Of a stretch of DNA of 64,000 nt, positions 32,961 to 43,827 are shown one piece after another (positions within the stretch are counted from its first letter, which is position 1; each line of letters begins with the position of its first letter). The stretch is taken from positions 62,001 to 126,000 of the forward strand of contig JAYKXP010000052.1 in the NCBI GenBank assembly GCA_037176845.1. The letters run 5' to 3'. The position numbers and the translations under genes were made by a program. Source of the stretch: Paramarasmius palmivorus (Eukaryota; Basidiomycota; Agaricomycetes; Agaricales; Marasmiaceae). Below the pieces are notes generated by a model. The model worked only from the letters and a program-made list of their open reading frames with translations, made no database searches and was not told the origin of the DNA.

Positions 32961-34316
32961 CTATGCCATGGCTTGCACGAGGAACGTTTCCGTTGGCTTG
33001 GACAGAGGAGCGAAGGAGATGGACTTCTTCCTTCGCACGTCCTTGGCAACTTTTTGAATTTCCTCTGGAACGGGAAGACTGCGTTTGACTATTTCCATAT
33101 CCTCGTAGCTAACCGCTCGAGACACACTCTTGCGGTCCTGTGGGTGGCTATCGGAGCGGGATTGCGGAATACCAATGCGTTGCAGTAAAGCGCTACAGCT
33201 CTTTCTGAGGAGTGCCCCGACGACGGGCCGCTCATTCATAAGAGCCCAACACTTTCTTGGAAGAGTGGCAACGGGATAATGGATCTTCGATCGTCCCATG
33301 CACCATGTGGGATAAACGTCGTTCACAACCACAGTGGCGATGGCCGGGTTGCATGATCCTTGGTAGTTGTGAAGATGCAGAGAAAATTCGCCGCCTTTCA
33401 CGACACCATGCATGGACCCAAGCTCAATCTTGATGCCCTTTTCATTCTGATATTGGACAAGGACGAAACGTGTGTCCGGCACGAAGGGGATACCACCGAA
33501 TAGCATCTGACTAGCACCTTTCCCGGTACACTGAGGTTGCTGACCGTCAAGCTCCTGAGTAATGTGCTCCAGCAAAGCAGGCAATGGCGTGCTGTGCAAA
33601 TGGGTGTTCCGCACACTCTTTAGGAACGCCGACGTGAACCTGCCACCATCCTTTCCTTCGACAGCGCTATCCCCAAGCTTGGAAGCCATGATGGTGGTGT
33701 GCGTCGTGCAACGCGTGTTGCTGAACGTGAAGTTGGGTGGACCTTGTCCAGAGGCAAAGAGTCCTGATGTGAGGTCAACGGGTCTCGCTTTATTGGTTGA
33801 TGTCCAGCGAGTGTACTGACGCTCCCGAGCGTGACCTGTGGGCGGAGAGAAGCAGGAGTCGATCATGAGTGTGATATTGTCACCCTTGACGCTAGCAAGC
33901 TGCTGAAGAAAGCTGTTCATAGCACGGGCAGATATCCCAGCTACTCTGCCTTCAGCTTGCTTAGTGTCATGATCGTATGGGCAGAGAACCTCGACGCTAG
34001 TCTTCCCGAGCTTCGACACGAGCCACTCCGAAGGAACTTTCATGGAGCTCCCATGGCAAGCAAAGTAGATGAGAATAGCATCGCCTCGATGGACGGCATC
34101 GTTGAGCAGCAGATGATTCTTCAGCTCGGTTTCGATATTCTGCTTGGAGGCTTGTTCGTCCGTCAGCATGGAGATGTGCTCCCGTGGAACGGCAAGGTCG
34201 TCTCTGAGCCAGCGACGTAGCCTCTTGGCATCGTCAACACAAGACTGTAGGTCCCAGGTATCACCGGATTTGTAGTGGTCAATGCCAATGATTACAGCAA
34301 ACAATCGAGTAGACAT
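32961..34316 (-). CDS. Caspase-fold (metacaspase-like) peptidase with C-terminal extension
   Basis: Intronless 451-aa protein. Residues 1-270 form a peptidase C14 (caspase p20-like) domain: AVIIGIDHYKSGDTWDLQSC, VDDAKRLRRWLRDDL, REHISMLTDEQASKQNI, then the catalytic dyad His88 in YFACHGS and Cys155 in MIDSCFSP. Metacaspases usually have a Lys/Arg-selective acidic pocket; this protein lacks the N-terminal Pro/Gln-rich prodomain of yeast Mca1. The C-terminal 180 residues (FVLVQYQNEKGIKIELGSMH onward) are not a known p10 subunit by eye and look like an added beta-rich domain. Agaricomycetes carry many such caspase-domain proteins, some linked to cell death or NLR-type recognition; the role here is unknown. 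Divergent from ATG6. Confidence 0.85.
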   Translation of the reverse strand: MSTRLFAVIIGIDHYKSGDTWDLQSCVDDAKRLRRWLRDDLAVPREHISMLTDEQASKQNIETELKNHLLLNDAVHRGDAILIYFACHGSSMKVPSEWLVSKLGKTSVEVLCPYDHDTKQAEGRVAGISARAMNSFLQQLASVKGDNITLMIDSCFSPPTGHARERQYTRWTSTNKARPVDLTSGLFASGQGPPNFTFSNTRCTTHTTIMASKLGDSAVEGKDGGRFTSAFLKSVRNTHLHSTPLPALLEHITQELDGQQPQCTGKGASQMLFGGIPFVPDTRFVLVQYQNEKGIKIELGSMHGVVKGGEFSLHLHNYQGSCNPAIATVVVNDVYPTWCMGRSKIHYPVATLPRKCWALMNERPVVGALLRKSCSALLQRIGIPQSRSDSHPQDRKSVSRAVSYEDMEIVKRSLPVPEEIQKVAKDVRRKKSISFAPLSKPTETFLVQAMA

Positions 34317-34789
34317 CCTGAAGGAATCAATCAGCCTGGTGAATGACCCTAGTGAATATCGATTACACGTACGTGTTGAGTCCGGATAGAGTTGGTGCGT
34401 TGGCCTGGGAAGAGCGATAAAGGGATTGGGAGCTTCGAGGTCCTAGAGTTCCAAAGCTCCAAAGATAGATTTATAAGGCTGCTGGATCGAATATGCGTCA
34501 TCAGCCCGGTGCAAGAATAGCATGGCGAACGCAAGGTTGTATATCGATGCCATCTCGGGGGCGGTTAAGGCGTGAACTGTAGGATTGATGATCGTAGAAA
34601 TTGACGTTCAAACGTTTGCAGCGTTTCATTGATTAATGGCCAACATGCTATTGCCGTTTTCCGCTGTTGACGCATTGACAGTCTAGGTTCCGGTCAAGTT
34701 TCGTGCCAGTCGAAAATTGCATCCTGGATTGGAAGCAAATCGGGGGAAAATGCGAAATAGGACCAAACAACCGCGCGCTTCCTCCAACC
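34317..34789. other. Divergent promoter region, caspase-like gene and ATG6
   Basis: About 470 bp; no coding signal or repeat seen. Confidence 0.5.
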
Positions 34790-36501
34790 ATGGGTCTCGT
34801 CTGCCAACAATGCAAAGAGAGTTTGCAGGTATCTTTCTTCCTTGCACTCATTTCACCGCAGGAAACTGGAAACATATTTGCTCTATTTTAGCTAGATGCC
34901 TCACTCGTTGATTTGGCACCTTCAGCATTTGACACGATCGTTGCTTCGCTTCCACCACCTGCTACAACATATGCAGGGCGTGTGTCAGAAGCAGAGAAGT
35001 TAGAACAACTCCCGGCGCCCGCTTCGGTCAAGAACGTCTGGCAGAAATCAAGGGCATCTTCGAGAGGGTCTCTATCTCCCCGAGCACAGGGAAAGCAACC
35101 ACAACAGAATCTCCCTTTACCAAACGAATCGTTTGTGTTACTCCAGGACAGTATCATTAGGAGCATTCCTACTACACCCCCAAATGTTCGTTCGAAGAAA
35201 GGCTCGATCAAGGCGAAAAGCTCTCCTACTAGACAGCCGGAGCCTGTGATCACAAATCCCTCAAATCCACCACCTCCCCTTTCGCATCATCTTCGGTCTA
35301 CTGCGCGTTTGTTCAACTTAATTTCGAGCCGAACCGACATCGATCATCCTCTTTGTGCAGAATGCACCCAGATTCTTTTAGCTTCGTTACAGCGGCAACT
35401 AGACGAGACCAAGAAAGAACGGGACGGATATATAGCTTTTGAGAAGGAAGTCAGGAAGGAAAGAGAACGCGATGCTCAAGGAATCTCAAAAGAGGAGGCC
35501 GAAAAGAAGATCGAGAAATTGAAGGTCGAAGAACGTATGGCTGTGGAGCAGCTCATAGAGGCTGAGCGGGAGCAGCAGCTACTGGACGAAGAACTAAGAG
35601 TCCTGGAACAAGAGGAGAAGTTACTAGAGCTAGAGGAAGCAAAGTAAGAGCATCACTGCGCCTCCCGTGACGACATTAACGATCTCTTTTTAGCTTTTGG
35701 AGGAGCTATAATGACAATATGTTGGCCACCGACCAACAAGTCGCTCAACTGGCGTCTCTACGGACAGCATATGCCGCTGATTCAGCTATCCTCGAGAAGT
35801 TGGAGCGGACGAACGTCTATAATGACGCGTTCTGTATAGGACATGATGGTGTCTTTGGTACTATTAATGGCCTTCGTCTAGGACGAGTTCCAGGCGTGCC
35901 GGTGCGTACCGTATTGCTTTTCAGCACCGTCAGTTCTCAAGGTTTATTTATAGGTCGAATGGGCTGAGATCAATGCAGCATGGGGTCAGACACTACTTTT
36001 GCTGCACACCATTGCACGGAAGCTCGACTACAAATTTGAAAAGTACGTTCTAGTTGTCACAAGTCGTGCGACTGGAACTAATTTAGTAACCTTTAATAGC
36101 TATCGTCTGATTCCTATGGGTTCCTTTTCAAGAATCGAGAAAACGACAGGAGATAAAGTAAGCTACGAGTTGTATGGATCCGGTCACCTAGGTCGGATAC
36201 TTCACAACCGGCGGTTCGATCTCGCCATGGTCGCTTTCATCGATTGCTTGAAGAGTCTCATGGACCATATCAGATCCCAGGATCCCAGCGTGGACTTCCC
36301 GCATCAGTGAGCCATTTCCCTTCGCTGGGTCCATCGTGTCCAAACTGATAAATCAACTACAGAATCTCGAGGGAAAGGATTGGTGACGTTTCCATTAAAC
36401 TACAGTTCAATCAAGAGGAAGCATGGACGAGGTCACTTCGGCACGTTCTTCTGGCATTGAAGATCTGCTTGAAGTGGGCGACAAATGGAGTAAACGGTTA
36501 G
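34790..36501 (+). CDS. ATG6: Beclin 1/Atg6/Vps30 autophagy protein
   Basis: Subunit of the class III PI3-kinase (Vps34) complexes that start autophagosomes and sort vacuolar proteins. Start MGLVCQQCKESLQ gives the CxxC pair typical of Atg6 N-termini. The middle holds a BH3-like region (NESFVLLQDSIIRS), LFNLISSRTDIDHPLCAECT and a long coiled coil (RQLDETKKERDGYIAFEKEV; LIEAEREQQLLDEELRVLEQ). The evolutionarily conserved domain follows: NDAFCIGHDGVFGTINGLRLGR, VEWAEINAAWGQTLLLLHT, NYRLIPMGSFSRIE, YELYGSG, ending LRHVLLALKICLKWATNGVNG. Introns near 34830-34892, 35647-35696, 35901-35954, 36042-36101 and 36307-36361. About 470 aa, normal for the family. Confidence 0.93.
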
Positions 36502-36826
36502 ATGTCACTATCGCGTTCAAATCTTCAATTCTGTCGTTAGAATCTCCCACTTTGCATATGTGCAGTCACATCATGTAACCTTCAACCTTCCGGCATATAT
36601 AAGTATTTACCTCCCGACAACGCAAGAAATGTCGAAGGGATTACATACTTGATGTTCCAGGTCCTTCGGACCGGAGCAAAGCTTCGGAATCTCGGTCACC
36701 GTCTGACAAACCATGAGTAATCGCGCAATTTACAATCTTTACCTTACAAAGCTCCTCTAATAACACCTTCATCTGCATGTCAGCTGGGATTGTACCCCAA
36801 CCAACACCACTGTACAGGCGGTAAAC
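36502..36826. other. Intergenic, tandem genes
   Basis: About 325 bp between ATG6 and GSH1. A TATA-like gcatatataag (36593-36603) lies about 225 nt before the next ATG. Confidence 0.4.
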
Positions 36827-39513
36827 ATGGGTCTATTATATCTCGGAACTCCCTTAACGTGGCATGACGCCAAAAAGTACTCAGATCACGTTCGCTATCA
36901 TGGCATCACACAGTTCCTACATATCTGGGATCGGTTGAAGGACAAGAATGGCGATGAGCTGCTTTGGGGAGATGAGGTATTTACCACCATTCAAACCTAT
37001 AAATGGAACGATGACAAAAGGGCGATTGTTGTTCTAGGTCGAGTACATGGTCATATCTTTTGACCACGAGGAGAGGAATGCAAAGTTATCGTTGCGGCAG
37101 ACTGAAATTCTGGCAAAACTCAGTGCAATTGTCAAGGACATATCTACCGAATGCGACAACTCGTGAGGATTTTTATCACCAACGCCCTATTCATTATCCT
37201 TACCAAGAGACAGTATCGCCGTCCCCACTTTCCATCCTGAATACGGCCGCTACATGCTGGAAGCTACACCCGGCTCACCTTATACGGGTAGCATCTCTGA
37301 TCTCCTTATAGTAGAGAAGAACATGCGATACAGGTGAGATCCTATCTTCTCCCGCACGAAGAGGGTTTTTAACCTATTTCGTGAGGCGAACTCTGGCGCG
37401 CAAGCATTTGTACGCAAATGAAGTCCCTCTCACCTTCACGTCTTTCCCGCGCCTTGGTGCTCCTGGACAGTTTACAGAACCTTATTATGATCCAAGTGGT
37501 GCCATTTCAAGCCACAGCTTATTCCTGCCGCAGGAGATAACCAACCCTCACGCACGATTCCCGTCAGCCTTCATTTCATGCACCCCGCGACTGATCGCTT
37601 AAACGTCTACAGAACACTCACAGCAAACATCAGAACGAGGCGAGGCTCAAAAGTCGCGATTAATCTCCCGTTATTCTTTGACGAAAAGACGCCACGACCT
37701 TTCATTGATCCCACAATACCATGGGACCGTAACATCTATCCCGAGGATCCAGGTATGCAATGGAATTCCACATGTAAGACCACGACATTGACTTCCAGCT
37801 CGCTTAGAGGCTAAAAATGGCGCGGCGCTCCCCGATCACATCTATATGGACGCGATGGGATTTGGAATGGGGTGCTGCTGTCTGCAGCTGACATTTCAAG
37901 CATGTAACGTCGTTGAAGCACGGCGACTATACGATGGCTTGATTCCTATTGGACCTATCATGGTAATGGGCGCTCCATTAAACAGGGAAACCAAACTGAC
38001 ACAATCATAGTTAGCATTGACAGCGGCAAGCCCGGCCTGGAGAGGGTATCTCGCAGACGTGGATTGTCGTTGGAACGTTATCGCAGGAAGCGTAGACGAT
38101 CGTACAGAAGAGGAACGTGGACTGAGGGTAATTTTCTATGGTTTTCTGCTGCAACCGTGACCTAATGTTACCGGAGCCTCTTCAACATGACAGGTTCCAA
38201 ATACCAAAATCTAGGTATGATAGCGTGGATCTCTATATCTCAGAGAGCTGGATGAACCGCCCTGAATACAACGACAATCCACTCCCCATCGACCAAGGCA
38301 TATACGATAGACTACGAACGCATGGTGCGGTCTCCTTACTTCATCTAATTAACTAAGGGTCACATTCCAGGTTCTAGGCATTGACGACCTTCTTTCCAAG
38401 CACATCTCTCACCTGTTTATCAGGGACCCTCTCGTAGTTTTCTCTGAGACGATAGACCAAGACGATGAAACCAGCAATGATCATTTTGAGGTGTGCATAT
38501 ATCTATCCTGTTCGACAAACCCTTTCGTAACTATCCCGGGCAGAATATCCAATCTACTAATTGGCAGACGCTACGATTCAAACCTCCGCCCCCGAACTCG
38601 CCAATTGGGTGGCGCGTTGAGTTCCGAAGCATGGAGGTGCAGATTACAGACTACGAGAATGCTGCGTTTGCCGTCTTCGTGGTTCTGCTTTCTCGAGCTA
38701 TTTTAAGCTTCAACCTTAATTTTTACATACCAATATCCAAAGTACGTGTGAAGCTATGTTCGGTTGACCGCCCTTCTCAAAAAAATTGTAGGTGGACGAA
38801 AACATGGGTAGAGCGCAAGTTCGTGATGCTATCAGCTGCCAGAAATTTTTCTTCCGCAAAAATATCTACACTAGTGCCACACCTCCGAGCTCCGGCCAAT
38901 CGTCTCCTATCACAAAGGAGAAGAGACTCCGAAATTGTTTCCCTACTCCACCGCCGCCGGAGAATGGTCAGTTGCAGCCTGTTGAGGACGAGTATGAGGA
39001 AATGACCATGGGTGAAATTATGAATGGGAGAGTACGTGGTATTGCTCATTTCTGTGTGAGCGCTACTCATTTCCGCTCAGGGAACGAGCTTCCCCGGCTT
39101 GTTAGGATTAGTAGAAGCGTATGTAAACACACTAGATGTCGAACCTGCCGATATGGTCAAGATACAAAGTTATCTAGACCTTATTAGACGGCGGTCAAAC
39201 GGTGAGTGACTCGATGATAGTATCTTCATATATCAGGGCTGACGGATGTATGCAGGCTCTTTGCTCACTGCGGCTACTTGGATTCGGAACTTTGTCCGTT
39301 CTCACCCCAAGTACGCGAAGGATTCTGTGGTTAGCCAAGACATAAATTATGATCTGATGGTTGCGGTAGATGAGATGTGAGTTTTCGACACGATACTGAG
39401 ACAAATCCGTCTTATTTCGTTTTACCAGTGAACGTGGTGTACGGAGAGCGCCTGACCTTCTTCCCGAGGATTACACTGGCGGGGACAAAGACGGAGGATC
39501 GATTCAGGTTTAA
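36827..39513 (+). CDS. GSH1: Glutamate-cysteine ligase catalytic subunit
   Basis: Rate-limiting first step of glutathione synthesis: ATP-dependent joining of glutamate and cysteine. The protein begins [20 protein letters not shown] and shows [97 protein letters not shown], the family signature [57 protein letters not shown] and, near the end, [18 protein letters not shown]. It ends DGGSIQV. More than ten 45-60 nt introns. About 660-680 aa, the usual eukaryotic length. In many species transcription responds to oxidative or metal stress; no such site was identified here. Confidence 0.94.
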
Positions 39514-39742
39514 GGAGGAATGGTTAGAAGTAAATATACATAAGAAGCTAGAGAATAGTGTTTTTATGATTTAACTATGCACACGGATTGCTATAGTACA
39601 AAGGTGTAGAAGAGTACTCAAACACAAGTTGAAGCCTATGTCGGTGTATGAGATAAGATAAATCTTATCAGACGAGATTTACGGACTTTGCCGGCTTCAT
39701 CCGCAAATACACGACTCTTGCCTTGACCACATTCGGAATACC

Positions 39743-40386
39743 ATGGCCTCTCTGCGTTTTCTTGCTTCTGCTGCCCGACGGGCACCATCTACTTTCGCCT
39801 TGGGGAGACGTGGATATGCAGAGGCTTCTGATAAAATCAAGTTGTCTATGGCTTTGCCTCACCAAGTGAGTTGGACGATATATTCGGACCATTCGCGAAT
39901 TCATGGTTTTTAGTCTATCTTCTCGTCGACAGATGTCGTTCAGGTGAACATCTGCGCTGCCACTGGTGACATGGGTATTCTGGCAAATCACGTCCCTTCC
40001 ATTGAGCCTCTGCGACCTGGCGTTGTTGAAGTAGTGGAGTCAAGTGGTTCCAAGAAGTGGTTCGGTGCGTTTCTTTGCTGTTCAGTCAAATTTTCACTGA
40101 CTAACGACGTTTTCACTAGTTTCTGGAGGCTTCGCGACTGTTCACCCCAACAACAAGCTTACCATCAACGTCGTTGAAGCAGCACCTCTTGAAGACTTCT
40201 CCGCCGAGGTGTGCACTCCTCCTTCCCCGTCTTGCTCACTGAATCACATTTTTATAGGCTGTCCGTACCAACCTTCAGGAAGCTTTACGAGTGGCCAATG
40301 GAAATGGCAGTGAAGAAGACAAGACGGAAGCACGGATCGAAGCAGACGTTTACGAGTCGCTACAGCACGCGCTTGGTTCAAAATAA
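39743..40386 (+). CDS. ATP16: Mitochondrial F1Fo ATP synthase subunit delta (epsilon in bacteria)
   Basis: Central-stalk subunit that couples proton flow to ATP synthesis. The N-terminus MASLRFLASAARRAPSTFAL is Arg/Ala-rich, a mitochondrial presequence. Mature part: KIKLSMALPHQ, VNICAATGDMGILANHVPSI (the conserved G-x-x-G-x-L-x-x-H signature), LRPGVVEVVESSGSKKWF, SGGFATVHPNNKLTINVVEA and the helical C-terminus EARIEADVYESLQHALGSK. Three introns (about 39866-39913, 40063-40120, 40209-40258). About 165 aa, normal for fungi. Confidence 0.93.
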
Positions 40387-40800
40387 AATGCTGGTGGCCC
40401 GTTTTTGTTGCACTTAGAATAACATTCAGAGGCTTGTAGACATAAACAGACCGCGACATACCGTGAATCTACTACCTATGCTATTGGTGGGGAGTGCTCG
40501 TGCAGCATCATTAAGTAATGTGTGAAAAATGAAAGGAAGGGCAACTTAGCGGTCTGCTTGTCGTCTACGTCCATCTCCACGTTTTCCTCTCGCCCTCTCT
40601 CTCTTCTCGCCCACCCGTCACCCACCACATCCCTTTCAACGTTGAGTCTGCTAGGACTGAGGAGTCAAAGTAGTGTTCAGGTTTTGGCCTTGTCGCAGGC
40701 ACCTCACTCACGTGCCCTCCTGGCAAAACTATAAACTTAGAGCAAGTTTATTGTTCCAGTATACCTCTTCCATACTGAGTCCAGCTATAGGAGCGAGTCT
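40387..40800. other. Intergenic, tandem genes
   Basis: About 410 bp with CT-rich tracts (around 40560-40640) that suit a promoter or leader of the AlkB-like gene. No gene seen. Confidence 0.45.
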
Positions 40801-43786
40801 ATGTCGACTGTTTCCTTAGATACGAATATACCTGACTCAAACATTGTTCACAAGAATGGAGAGAACTCCAAACCTCAAAGCACAGAGTCACATCCTCCTC
40901 AGGGCTTTCGACGTGTTCTACCCATGTTTCCACCTATTTGGGCAAAAGTACTAACATAACTACTTTAGCTGCTGTCCGTTACTCACATCACACCCTTTAG
41001 ACGCGACAAGAAGTTTGTGAATGCTTCGATTGGTTTCGGAGCTATCAAGGAGGCGTGTACTTTCGCGACGATGTAGTCAAAGGTTACCTTCTTGGTGGGT
41101 TTGCTTCAAAGTGAGTTTTTGAAGTTGGCGTGGACTATGTCCCCAGAATCTGATGCTTTCTTCAGACGCGATATACTATGTCAAAGTGGAAAGCTGATTA
41201 TATCTCACGGGTAAGACTCTGTGAACCATCTGGCCATCCGGATTGCGGTTTCAGCTAGGTAATAAACTGCACAGGGGCGGCAAATCCGAGAATATAAATA
41301 CTAGCAACGGGCAAACGAAACATGTGGCCGCGAGCAACCAATTAGCTGATGATAAATCAGTTCGCGCGTTACTCACGAACTACCGCAAGCAGATACCACT
41401 CGTTCTGATCATCGACAACAAGTACTCTCAGTTCCCGTATGATCTGGGAGCCAAGGACGTCACATATGCCGTTCTCGGGCTCTACAATATCGTGCATTTC
41501 TGGGGTAATGCTTTTTGCGTCTCGGTTAGAATATGACACCTTATGTTCAAACCCGTTGCAGAGGAGTCCGAAATCGTAGCTGGTATATCCGTCGTGCGGT
41601 ATAAATTCGCCTTCCAGTGGTGCGAATCCCAGGCAAGTCCTTCTATCAATTAGCGCGCGTTTTCTTGATTGTGTTTATACCGTTTTGAAAGGGAGAACCA
41701 TGGTGGATGCAAGATAACTCCAAAGTCTCTCGAAACACGCCTGCACCGGACATTACGCCGGCTATAGAGGTGACTCCACTCAAGAAAGAACGCAAGAGGG
41801 AGATTCCAGGTTTTATTTATGCGCTTTTTCAAGTGAATATTCTCACCGGCATCGGATTTAGTGAAAGTGAAAGAGACGCGCCTTTCCGAGAGAAGGTGAG
41901 AGCAAGCGTCGATTGACATTTAGCCCCTTGATTCACTTCAACATTTAGGCCACCTCGAAGCGATATTCTGTATAAGATGTGTTCGTCATGTCAGCAACAA
42001 AGCCCACGGGTATTTTCCTGCGGTTGGTTTTGTTTGCGCTCGAATTGTCCCAAGTTCTGGAGCATGAATGGGCAACTGCTCTCCGACGAGATAAGATACA
42101 ATCCAGACTTTCTGAAACTAGTTCCTCCAGATCAGCTGGAGTCAACAAGGATCAATATTCTGCCTCCGAAGCCTATCACATCTCCACAGGATGGTATAAC
42201 GACAGCAAGCTCTTTCCTTCGAGGATATCACTGCGAAAAGTGTGGAAAACTATCTTGTCGGTGAGCCCTGAGTGTGAATGTGTATCACGAATAGCGTCTT
42301 AGTCGGTCTAGATTCAAGTGGCAACAATGGGAATGTTCGAATCCACAATGTCAGGTACGATTCTGAACATAAAATCTTGCAAAGAATGCGTCAACTTATC
42401 GAAGAGGCTAGCATATACTGCCTGTTTCTGGGAAGATACAACTAGCTAGAGATTTGAACTTTGTTCAGAACGCTATGATACATGATTATGACCTCAAGTC
42501 CTTCTCAGGTAGTACGTGAGCTTCATGAATGATCTACAGATGCTGAAGAGCTTGTATGACAAGTAAGGCATCAAAGCCTTTCCGTCGAGTTTTGTAAAAG
42601 TGAATGATAAGGACTGCCCCTGTCAACGATTCCAAATGCCTGTCGGAGGGTAAGCATATTTTCACCGCCAATCAAATGTTTATCAATCCCAGCGCAACAG
42701 TTTCATCGTACACATCAAACATCCCAAGTTAGGTGCTCGTGAGATAGACCAAATTTTTGAAGAGTAAGTTCAGGTTCTAATATAGATGTCTTCTCACACT
42801 CGTTTGAAACCAGATACCAAGCACAAGCTAGCAGCGGAGAGTTACAATTCCGACGGTGGCCTCTCCGGAGTGTAAGTAGTCTTCATGACTTCTGGGCATG
42901 TCGCTAATTGGTGGACATAACATTAGCATCGAGGTTTGTTGGTACTTATCCTTGCGTTGCTGCCCGAGCGCTCATTGATATTTGCGTTTCGTAGTGCAAG
43001 GGGAATTACTCACCCAATACTTCTCCCAGAATAGTAAGCGTTTTGTTGTTCCGCTCTCCATGATGCTCACATTGTCAAACTTAGGCGGGGAACCGTATCA
43101 TGTAAGGGATCCCGTCTTGTGATTGAAACATATTGACTGGGGCAATTAGTACGTTGGGGGAGACGCCAATACTGTTCCTTTGGAAAGCGCTCCAAGTGCC
43201 GTCAAGAAAGCAAAGGATATGATACAGGACAAAGTTCAAGCCGCACTGGGCAAAGAAGTCAAATTCAATGAGGTTTTGAGGTAAATTATGCTGTGCTTGA
43301 TCTATATTGCTCATGCTCACAGTCGACAATCAGTGCTGCCTACATGGAAACACAAAAGATGTCGGTGAGTAGCTTATCGGGTTGGACATCGGAACTTCTT
43401 CACTCAGAAACGTGTAGTTTCACACTGACGACGAGCCCGGTCTTGGCCCCACCGTAGCTGGTTTGTCCTTAGGCTCTCCTGCAAAAATGCATTTTCGAAA
43501 ACGAGCGCCCGGCCACCAAGAGACTGAATTGACAATCTTGCTTCGCCATGTATGTCACACTTAATAAACTTCTCACCAAGATTTTGACGGCCCTTACTTA
43601 CAGGGCGACATCTTGGTAATGGACGGCGAAGACTTTCAGAAGTCGTACGAGTAAGAGCGTTACTTTAGCCTCGGCAGTCGTGATTGATTTTTCGCCTTCA
43701 GACATACTGTCGTGCCGGACAACTTTCGCATTGCAGCTACGGCTCGATATATAGACCCAAATCGCCATAAATATGTCCGACGCTAA
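40801..43786 (+). CDS. AlkB-like Fe(II)/2-oxoglutarate dioxygenase with Cys-rich N-terminal region
   Basis: Multi-exon protein starting MSTVSLDTNIPDSN. The C-terminal part is an AlkB-type dioxygenase: PFAMHDYDLKSF-like entry, YHYVGGDANTVPLE, the iron ligands H-x-D in FHTDDEPGLGPTV and the distal His in YEHTVVP, and the 2-oxoglutarate Arg region RIAATARYIDPN, ending NRHKYVRR. The N-terminal half has two Cys clusters (CSSCQQQSPRVFSCGWFC; HCEKCGKLSC with later ECSNPQC), which look like zinc ribbons, and a region with SQFPYDLGAKDVTYAVLGLY. About 17 short introns, so exact exon ends are less sure. AlkB relatives demethylate DNA, RNA or protein; the substrate here is unknown. Ends 41 bp from the convergent PH protein gene. 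Confidence 0.82.
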
Positions 43787-43827
43787 GCCATTCACGATCC
43801 AAAGCATAGAACCCATACCAACACCTT

